A stretch of DNA of 10,722 nucleotides. It comes from JAJXWB01 sp047971685 (lineage in GTDB: Bacteria; Pseudomonadota; Alphaproteobacteria; Rhizobiales; Beijerinckiaceae). Made by a program: the position numbers and the translations under genes. Under the pieces are notes generated by a model. The model was not told the origin of the DNA and ran no database searches. It saw only the letters and a list, made by a program, of their open reading frames with translations. Location of the stretch: positions 1-10,722 of the forward strand of contig JBKDZW010000192.1 of assembly GCA_047971685.1 (NCBI GenBank), given 5' to 3'. Shown in pieces: positions 6,015 through 10,722 of the stretch. Within the stretch, counting starts at the first letter, position 1; each line of letters begins with the position of its first letter.

Positions 6015-6997
6015 GACGCCGCCCGCCGCCGCCGCGCCATGAACGCCCCGACAATGCCCTCGGGCCGCCCGAGCGCAATGCCCATGACCATCAGGCCATA
6101 GACGATGAGATCGATGCCCTTGCCGCTGCCGCCTGCATAGGAGCGCGTGAATTCGGTGAGCGGAATGAGAATGGCCGCGCCCACCGCCGGTCCCCACAAC
6201 GTGCCTATGCCGCCGAGCACGGCCGGCAGCGCCATCAGAAGCGAGAAATGAAAACTCATCACGCTCTCGGGGTCGATATAGGACACGAATTGCCCGTAGA
6301 AGCCGCCGCCGACCGCAGTCAGAAAGGCCGACAGCGCCGCCGCCGCCATTTTCGAGCGAAACACCACGACGCCAAGGCTTTCGGCGGCTTCCGCATTATC
6401 CTTGACCGCGCGCCACCAATAGCCCCAGCGCGAATCCTCGATCGCCCATGTCACCAGCCAGGCGACGAAAGCCAGCCCCAGCGCGAAATAGAAATACGGC
6501 AGCTTCGAGCGCGCGAACTGGAATCTTTCCCAACTGTCGCCGCGCACGGGAACCTCGATGCCCATGGCCGCGCCCGCATAATCCCAGTTGAGCATCAGGA
6601 GATAGCCGGCCTCAGCGATCACGATGGTCGCGATCACGAAATAATGGCCCTTGAGGCGAAAACAGGGATATCCCACCGCCAAAGCGACGCCTGCGGCGAC
6701 AAACCCGCCGGCGATCATGCCGAACCAGGGGAGCACGCCGAATTTCGTGAACAGCAGCAGTGTCGCATAGGCGCCTATGCCGAAATAAAGCGCATGGCCG
6801 AGCGAAATCTGTCCGCAATAGCCCGAAAGAATGTTCCAGCTTTGCGACAGCGCCGCATACATCAGGGTCAGCACCAGCATGTTTTGCAGGTATACGTCCT
6901 TGACGAACAGCGGCAGGCTGGCGACTGCGGCTGCAACGCACAGGGCGATCGCCAGATTGGCGCGGCGCGCGCGCTGGTGGGCCGACAGCGCCATCAT
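6011..6997 (-). CDS. livM: HAAT-type ABC transporter permease LivM
   Basis: This 328-residue inner-membrane permease belongs to the LivM family. An Arg-rich N-terminus is followed by many hydrophobic segments. The hallmark region SWNILSGYCGQISLGHALYF (about 53-72) and FRLKGHYFVIATIVIAE (about 113-129) fit the family, as does the cytoplasmic EAA-like loop WRAVKDNAEAAESLGV. The C-terminal block ALPAVLGGIGTLWGPAVGAA and the basic tail RRRR are also typical. The ATG at 6997 overlaps the livH TGA as ATGA; a second ATG follows immediately. It forms the translocation channel with LivH. Substrate specificity cannot be read from the permease. Confidence 0.93.
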   Translation of the reverse strand: MMALSAHQRARRANLAIALCVAAAVASLPLFVKDVYLQNMLVLTLMYAALSQSWNILSGYCGQISLGHALYFGIGAYATLLLFTKFGVLPWFGMIAGGFVAAGVALAVGYPCFRLKGHYFVIATIVIAEAGYLLMLNWDYAGAAMGIEVPVRGDSWERFQFARSKLPYFYFALGLAFVAWLVTWAIEDSRWGYWWRAVKDNAEAAESLGVVVFRSKMAAAALSAFLTAVGGGFYGQFVSYIDPESVMSFHFSLLMALPAVLGGIGTLWGPAVGAAILIPLTEFTRSYAGGSGKGIDLIVYGLMVMGIALGRPEGIVGAFMARRRRAAS

Positions 6998-7872
6998 ATC
7001 GACCCGAACAGGCCGCGCGGCCGCAACACAACGACCAGCAGATAAAGCGCATATATGCCGAGATATTTGAGCGAAGCCGGCAGAATGAAGGCCGTGCCGG
7101 CTTCAACCACGCCAACCAGAATGCCGGCTGCAAATGCGCCGAACACGCTGCCGAAGCCGCCGAGCGCGACCGTGACATAGGCAATGAGCGCAAAGGAGGC
7201 GCCGACATCGGGATAGACATAGAAAAAAATCGCCAGCACCGCGCCGGCAAGCCCGATCAGCGCGCCGCCCAGCCCCCAGCCCAGCGCAAAAATGCGGCTC
7301 TTGTCGATGCCCACAAGCGCAACCGCGCCGGCGTCTTCGCGCGTTGCTTCCAGCGCGCGGCCGAAATCCGTTCTGTTGATGATGAGCCAGAGACCGCCGA
7401 AAGCGGCAAGCGAAACGACCGCGCCCGCCAGTTGCGGCGCCGGCAGATAAATGCCGGCGACCTGCAAGGTTTTGCCGCCGAGCCAGCTCTGCGGAATGGA
7501 GCGATAATCCGGCGTGAACAGGAATTGCGCCAGCCCGCGCATCGTGATCGCCAGCCCGAAGGTTGCAAAAATCTGCACCATGCCGGCGTTGGCCGACGCC
7601 GACATGGCAAAGCGCACCAGCCCCAGATAGACCGCCGCGCCGAAGATGAACATGCCGGCGGCGACCAAAGGCGCCGAGGCCAGCGGATCAAGCGCAAAGG
7701 CCAGATAAAGGCCGAAGACGGCGTACATGGCGGTCATCAGAAATTCGCCATGCGCGAAATTGACGACATCCATCAGGCCGAACACGAGCGCCAGGCCCGC
7801 CGCCACCAGACCATAGATCAGCCCCATCAAAAGGCCGCTGGCCAGAGATTGAATGATTGCCTGAGTGGTCAT
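6994..7872 (-). CDS. livH: HAAT-type ABC transporter permease LivH
   Basis: This 292-residue permease belongs to the LivH family. The N-terminal hallmark GLIYGLVAAGLALVFGLMDV followed by VNFAHGEFLM is present. So are a mid-protein cytoplasmic loop (TDFGRALEATREDAGAVALVGID) and the late block VTVALGGFGSVFGAFAAGIL. The tail LRPRGLFGSI is also standard. I chose ATG 7872 because GGAAAGG lies just upstream of it. A GTG at 7884 would add four residues but has no Shine-Dalgarno sequence. The gene follows livK after 133 nt, an unusually wide gap for this operon that carries a strong hairpin. Its stop overlaps the livM start. Confidence 0.93.
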   Translation of the reverse strand: MTTQAIIQSLASGLLMGLIYGLVAAGLALVFGLMDVVNFAHGEFLMTAMYAVFGLYLAFALDPLASAPLVAAGMFIFGAAVYLGLVRFAMSASANAGMVQIFATFGLAITMRGLAQFLFTPDYRSIPQSWLGGKTLQVAGIYLPAPQLAGAVVSLAAFGGLWLIINRTDFGRALEATREDAGAVALVGIDKSRIFALGWGLGGALIGLAGAVLAIFFYVYPDVGASFALIAYVTVALGGFGSVFGAFAAGILVGVVEAGTAFILPASLKYLGIYALYLLVVVLRPRGLFGSI

Positions 7873-7875
7873 GAA

Positions 7876-7882
7876 CCTTTCC
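7876..7882 (-). promoter_or_regulatory. Shine-Dalgarno GGAAAGG for livH
   Basis: GGAAAGG on the minus strand ends 3 nt before the ATG at 7872. This favours the ATG over the GTG at 7884 as the livH start. Confidence 0.5.
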
Positions 7883-7902
7883 ACGCGCCAGAAAGGCGGT
7901 CA

Positions 7903-7948
7903 AGCAAACCATCCCCGGATACCGGACCTGTCTGCCGGATGGCTTGCT
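7903..7948 (-). other. Intercistronic hairpin between livK and livH
   Basis: The arms 7903-7914 and 7937-7948 are inverted repeats 12 nt long, enclosing a 22-nt loop that contains its own CCGG repeats. In the operon's own (minus-strand) transcript all 12 positions pair, with one G-U; on the other strand that position is an A-C mismatch. No U-run follows, so it is not a standard terminator. Its position after the binding-protein gene suggests a 3'-end stabiliser that keeps livK mRNA more abundant than the permease mRNA. That role is inferred from other binding-protein-dependent transport operons. Confidence 0.55.
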
Positions 7949-8005
7949 CTGCTGCGCCCGCAGGCTGCTCCCAATCGCCACGAACGATGAGAGCAGGTTT
8001 GCGCC

Positions 8006-9256
8006 TTACCCCTTCATCGGCCATTGCGCCTTGGCGATGGCGGCGCTTTCCGGGAAGATCGTCACGAATTTCTGGTCGATATATTGCAGGAGCACGGGGT
8101 CGCAATCCTGGTTCTGGCCGGTCGCATCGAACTTGATGCGCTTCCACGGCATGATCGTACGGTCGCCGGGAATGTCGGTTGCAGCAAGCGCTGCGCGAAT
8201 TTTCTCGCCCTCGGTCGAACCCGCCCGGTTGATCGCGTCGGCCAGTGTCAGCATTGCGGTGAATTCGCGCGACGTATTGTCGTTGATATCCTTGCCGCCG
8301 GCGCGCGCCTTGAACATGTCGTTGACCTTGCCGACCATCGGGCGCTTGGCGGCGAGATCGAGCGAGAACGATCCGCGCGTGATAACGCCTTCGAGATGCG
8401 CGCCGACTGCATCGTACAGCGCCTTTTCGGAAAAGCCCGCAGCCTGCGCGATGATCGCCTTCGGCTTGTAGCCGAGCTCGTTCATGGTGCGCACCAGCAG
8501 AATGCCGTCGGTCGTGTAGGAGGACGGCATCAGCACATCCGCCTTGCCCGCCTTGAGCTGCTGCACTTCCGACGTCAGCGAGGGCGAATTGGCGCGATAT
8601 TTCACATCCGCGACGATCTTGTAGCCGCGCGCGGCGGCGAGCTTTGTCTGCACATTCGCAGAATCCGTGCCGAAGATCGTATCCTCGTGGAACAGGGCGA
8701 GCGTCTCGATTTTCTGGCCCTGCTTGCGCAGCGCATCCATGAGATCGAACATGGCGGCGGAAAACATTTCGTCATGCGCGGAGGCTCGGAAGAAGAATTT
8801 CAGGCCGCGCTGGTTGAGGCTGGGCGACGACGAATCCGCGCACATGAAGGGCGTCGCATAGCGCTCGGCCGTCTGACTCACCGTCGCCGATACCGAGGAA
8901 TGATAGCAGCCGATGAGCGCGGCCACCTTTTCCTGCGTAATCAGGCGCTCGGCCTCCGCGCGGCCCTTTTGCGGATCGCCCTGATGGTCGGCGAACACGA
9001 CCCTGATCTTCTTGCCGCCAAGGCCCGGCAGCCCCGCATCCTTGGCGAGCGGCAGGTTGAAACCGGTCTTCTCGTTGATGATGGCGAGCGCGGTGTCTAT
9101 GGCGTTGCGCGCATCGACGCCGGTCTGCGCGGTCGAGCCGGACATGGGAAAGATCGCGCCGACGACGACTTCGCCGGCGCCTTGCGCCTGCGCCGTTCCC
9201 AGACCTGCGGCGACCGCTGCGGCGCCTGCGACAATCTCACGACGATTGAATTTCAT
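8006..9256 (-). CDS. livK: Periplasmic substrate-binding protein, LivK/Peripla_BP_6 family
   Basis: This 416-residue binding protein is the solute receptor for LivHMGF. It starts with a signal peptide: MKFNRREIVAGAAAVAAG, with likely cleavage after AQA at residue 24. The NRR pair before the hydrophobic core is Tat-like, so Tat export is possible. The mature part begins VVVGAIFPMSGSTAQTGVDARNA, the standard ligand-loop start of this family, followed by the conserved AALIGCYHSSVSATVSQTAE. The two-lobe architecture and length fit the HAAT class. ATG 9256 has GAGG just upstream. It lies 45 nt after the YcsI-like gene and before a 133-nt hairpin-containing gap. The ligand is unknown; the neighbouring enzymes suggest 5-oxoproline, D-glutamate or a related cyclic amide rather than leucine. 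Confidence 0.92.
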   Translation of the reverse strand: MKFNRREIVAGAAAVAAGLGTAQAQGAGEVVVGAIFPMSGSTAQTGVDARNAIDTALAIINEKTGFNLPLAKDAGLPGLGGKKIRVVFADHQGDPQKGRAEAERLITQEKVAALIGCYHSSVSATVSQTAERYATPFMCADSSSPSLNQRGLKFFFRASAHDEMFSAAMFDLMDALRKQGQKIETLALFHEDTIFGTDSANVQTKLAAARGYKIVADVKYRANSPSLTSEVQQLKAGKADVLMPSSYTTDGILLVRTMNELGYKPKAIIAQAAGFSEKALYDAVGAHLEGVITRGSFSLDLAAKRPMVGKVNDMFKARAGGKDINDNTSREFTAMLTLADAINRAGSTEGEKIRAALAATDIPGDRTIMPWKRIKFDATGQNQDCDPVLLQYIDQKFVTIFPESAAIAKAQWPMKG

Positions 9257-9301
9257 GATCCTCGCTCCCCTGTTCGCTTGCCACGCTTGATCGCGGGCCG
9301 T

Positions 9302-10168
9302 TCAGATCACCGCATATTGTCTGTTCTTGAGGTCGGTCACCAGCATGGAGCCCGGCGCATGGGTGATCGCAAAAGCCGGTTTCGAGGCGGCGAGCGCTGC
9401 CTGCGGCGTAACTCCGCACGCCCAGAACACCGGCAATTCATCGTCGCGCACGCTCACCGCATCGCCGTAATCGGGGCGGCTCACGTCGCCGATTCCGATG
9501 GCGCCGGGCATGCCGATATGCACGGGCGCGCCGTGCACCGCCGGATAGCGCGAGGTGATCTGCACCGCGCGAATGGCGTCGGCCGGCTTCAGCGGCCGCA
9601 TCGAGACCACCAGCGGCCCGTGAAATCTGCCGGCGCGCACGGTCGCAATATTCGTGCGGAACATCGGCACTTTCCGGTTTTCCGTGATGTGCCTGATCTC
9701 TATGCCTTCCTCGACCAGCGCCTCCTCGAAAGAATAGGAGCAGCCGATCACGAAGGTGACGAGATCGTCGCGCCAGAACTGGCCGACCTCGCTTGTCTGC
9801 GCCACGCATTCGCCGTCGCGCCACACGCAATAACCCGGCAGATCGGTGCGAATATCGAGATCTTCGCCAAGCGCCGGCAGATGCGGATCGCCTGCCTCGC
9901 TCACCCCGATAATCGGGCAGGGCTTCGGATTTGCCTGCGCAAAGCGCATGAAGTCGGCTGCGTCTTCACGCGGCAGGATCACGAGATTGCCCTGCACATT
10001 GCCGGGCGCAAGCCCCGCCGTCGTGCCGGCGATCAGCCCCTGCCGGCACGCCATCCGCGCCGCGCGGCCGTCCATGGCCCGTCCATCGATCGAACAATCA
10101 TTTCCGATCGAACAACCAGTCCCTGCGCCTGCGTTCACTGCGCCTGCGTCGACAAGAACCTGGTTCAA
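9302..10168 (-). CDS. Putative hydro-lyase, D-glutamate cyclase / YcsI (DUF1445) family
   Basis: This 288-residue protein belongs to the DUF1445 family, annotated as putative hydro-lyase and including B. subtilis YcsI. The mammalian relative interconverts D-glutamate and 5-oxo-D-proline by cyclisation with loss of water. Conserved blocks: GNVQGNLVILP at 56-66, NPKPCPIIGVSEAGDP at 80-95, FVIGCSYSFEEALVEEGIE at 139-157, HITENRKVPMFRTN at 160-173, SRYPAVHGAPVHIG at 206-219, VFWACGVTPQAA at 247-258 and THAPGSMLVTDL at 269-280. The start is a TTG at 10168, strongly supported by GGAGG 7 nt upstream; an ATG at 10075 has no Shine-Dalgarno sequence. Residues 6-37, ahead of the conserved core, are built from short tandem repeats and are absent from typical members as I recall them. 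It is first in the operon and divergent from lysR. Confidence 0.88.
   Translation of the reverse strand: MNQVLVDAGAVNAGAGTGCSIGNDCSIDGRAMDGRAARMACRQGLIAGTTAGLAPGNVQGNLVILPREDAADFMRFAQANPKPCPIIGVSEAGDPHLPALGEDLDIRTDLPGYCVWRDGECVAQTSEVGQFWRDDLVTFVIGCSYSFEEALVEEGIEIRHITENRKVPMFRTNIATVRAGRFHGPLVVSMRPLKPADAIRAVQITSRYPAVHGAPVHIGMPGAIGIGDVSRPDYGDAVSVRDDELPVFWACGVTPQAALAASKPAFAITHAPGSMLVTDLKNRQYAVI
10058..10153 (-). repeat. Cluster of short in-frame tandem repeats at the 5' end of the YcsI-like gene
   Basis: The N-terminal codons form tandem duplications: VDAGA/VNAGA (15 bp, 13 of 15 bases identical), then GCSIGN/DCSIDG (18 bp, sharing the 11-bp core cgatcgaacaa at 10087-10097 and 10105-10115), then DGRAM/DGRAA. 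All periods are multiples of three. They precede the conserved family core. Confidence 0.75.
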
Positions 10169-10175
10169 GGCAGTT

Positions 10176-10180
10176 CCTCC
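10176..10180 (-). promoter_or_regulatory. Strong Shine-Dalgarno GGAGG for the TTG start of the YcsI-like gene
   Basis: GGAGG, within a longer purine run on the minus strand, lies 7 nt before the TTG at 10168. No competing ATG nearby has such a site, so it decides the start. Confidence 0.75.
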
Positions 10181-10197
10181 CTCCTCGAACGCTGAGG

Positions 10198-10227
10198 AGT
10201 GTCGGCGCTCCCTGCCGATAATGTCAA
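10198..10227 (-). promoter_or_regulatory. Predicted sigma-70-type promoter of the ycsI-liv-pxp operon
   Basis: The minus strand has an exact TTGACA (10227-10222) as -35. An 18-nt spacer separates it from a weak GACACT (10203-10198) as -10, matching three of six consensus bases. This would place the transcript start near 10191 and give a short leader of about 22 nt containing the GGAGG site. A good -35 with a poor -10 fits an activator-dependent promoter. Confidence 0.45.
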
Positions 10228-10239
10228 ATCGTATTTTCC

Positions 10240-10267
10240 TATCGTTTTCGATAAGCCATATTTATCG
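10240..10267. promoter_or_regulatory. LysR-type operator: T-N11-A dyad plus overlapping second dyad
   Basis: CGATAA (10249-10254) and TTATCG (10262-10267) are exact inverted repeats with a 7-nt centre. They contain the LysR-family T-N11-A signature on the symmetry axis (T10252, A10264). A second dyad, TATCG-TTTT-CGATA (10240-10253), overlaps it on the operon side. The main box is centred about 67 bp upstream of the inferred operon transcript start, the usual position of a LysR recognition site. It is also only 24-42 nt before the lysR start codon, allowing autorepression. Confidence 0.65.
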
Positions 10268-10280
10268 CTCTGGATTGCAT

Positions 10281-10284
10281 GGAG
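10281..10284 (+). promoter_or_regulatory. Shine-Dalgarno GGAG for lysR-type gene
   Basis: GGAG lies 6 nt upstream of the ATG at 10291 and decides between it and an in-frame ATG at 10279. Confidence 0.55.
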
Positions 10285-10290
10285 CACCCC

Positions 10291-10722
10291 ATGTTCGACT
10301 TCAGGGAAATCGAGACCTTCTATTGGGTGGCGACCCTTGGCTCTTTTCGCGCCGCAGCAACCCGCCTCAACACGACGCAACCCGCCATTTCCCAGCGCAT
10401 TGCCGGATTGGAACAGGCGCTCGGCGCAAAAATTCTCTCGCGCGCTGCGCGCATCGCGGCGCCCACGCCGCGCGGGCGCGAATTGCTGGACTATGCCGAA
10501 ACATTATTGCGCCTGCGCGCGGAAATGCTGGCCGCCATCGGCGATGTCTCGACTGCGCGCGGAGAGCTGCGAGTCGGCGTCGCCGAGACGGTCGTCCTCA
10601 CGTGGCTCACGCAATTCGTCAAGGCCGTGCAAGCGCGCTTTCCCCAGCTCGGGCTCGAGGTCGAGGTCGATATTTCGCCCAACCTGCAACAGCGCCTACG
10701 CGTTCAGGAAGTCGACCTGGCC
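10291..10722 (+). CDS. LysR-family transcriptional regulator, N-terminal part
   Basis: An open frame of 144 codons begins with ATG at 10291 and runs off the right edge. Residues 4-62 form the LysR winged helix-turn-helix: FREIETFYWVATLGSFRAAA, then TTQPAISQRIAGLEQALG. TPRGRELLDYAE leads into the linker helix. ELRVGVAETVVLTWL (about residue 92 on) starts the ligand-sensing domain, which is mostly outside the window. The gene is divergent from the catabolic operon across 122 nt containing a T-N11-A dyad, the classic layout for a LysR activator of its neighbour. Full-length family members are about 300 residues, so roughly half is missing. The effector is unknown; 5-oxoproline, D-glutamate or the imported compound are reasonable guesses. 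Confidence 0.9.
   Translation, partial: MFDFREIETFYWVATLGSFRAAATRLNTTQPAISQRIAGLEQALGAKILSRAARIAAPTPRGRELLDYAETLLRLRAEMLAAIGDVSTARGELRVGVAETVVLTWLTQFVKAVQARFPQLGLEVEVDISPNLQQRLRVQEVDLA

Noticed and set aside
6015..6197. 61-residue N-terminal extension of livG
   Set aside because: It is out-of-frame livM sequence. The ATGA overlap at 6011-6014 gives the normal LivG start.
7903..7948. Intrinsic terminator between livK and livH
   Set aside because: There is no U-run after the stem, and the downstream transporter genes have no obvious promoter of their own.
4592..9256. True branched-chain amino acid (leucine) transporter
   Set aside because: The family match is real, but HAAT systems carry many substrates and the operon partners point elsewhere. 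I kept only the family names.
8024..10195. 723-codon open frame on the + strand opposite livK and the YcsI-like gene
   Set aside because: It lies antisense to two well-supported genes, and its His/Arg-rich translation resembles no family. Long antisense frames are expected in GC-rich DNA.
1..10722. Mobile element, prophage, CRISPR or tRNA/rRNA content
   Set aside because: No transposase, integrase, spaced direct repeats or cloverleaf-like sequence was seen. The repeats present are short in-frame tandem duplications within genes.

Overview
This is a GC-rich window with dense, overlapping genes and many GTG and TTG starts. The proteins look alphaproteobacterial, most likely Hyphomicrobiales (Beijerinckiaceae/Methylocystaceae-like). 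That placement is an inference from protein style and base composition, not from a marker gene.

Layout: (1) 3-305, + strand, is the C-terminal end of a chromate transporter (ChrA). (2) 378-1882, - strand, is a two-gene unit: an uncharacterised membrane-anchored coiled-coil protein followed by a small single-domain rhodanese. A palindrome resembling a CtrA site (1932-1956) lies just upstream. (3) 1982-10168, - strand, is one long catabolic operon. In transcription order it encodes a YcsI/DUF1445 'D-glutamate cyclase' family protein, a periplasmic substrate-binding protein (livK), two permeases (livH, livM), two ATPases (livG, livF), and the three 5-oxoprolinase subunits pxpA, pxpB and pxpC. 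Most junctions after livH overlap by 4-17 nt or are 1 nt apart. (4) 10291 to the window end, + strand, is the start of a divergent LysR-type regulator. The 122-nt gap between it and the operon holds a symmetric T-N11-A operator, an exact TTGACA -35 element and a strong Shine-Dalgarno sequence for a TTG start.

How it fits together (inference): a LysR-family activator senses a small molecule and switches on an operon. The operon imports a cyclic or D-amino-acid-like compound through a HAAT-type ABC transporter. The DUF1445 protein and the ATP-dependent lactamase PxpABC then process it, probably toward glutamate. The gene content parallels the B. subtilis ycsF-ycsG-ycsI-kipI-kipA-kipR cluster, with the single-polypeptide transporter YcsG replaced by a five-gene ABC system. 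PxpA and especially PxpB differ at motifs well conserved in E. coli YbgL/YbgJ, so the true substrate may be a relative of 5-oxoproline.

Other points: LivG has a degenerate ABC signature, a hairpin sits between livK and livH, and three genes carry short in-frame tandem duplications. There are no RNA genes, insertion sequences, CRISPR arrays or origins that I can see, and no stretch over 300 bases lacks a gene.
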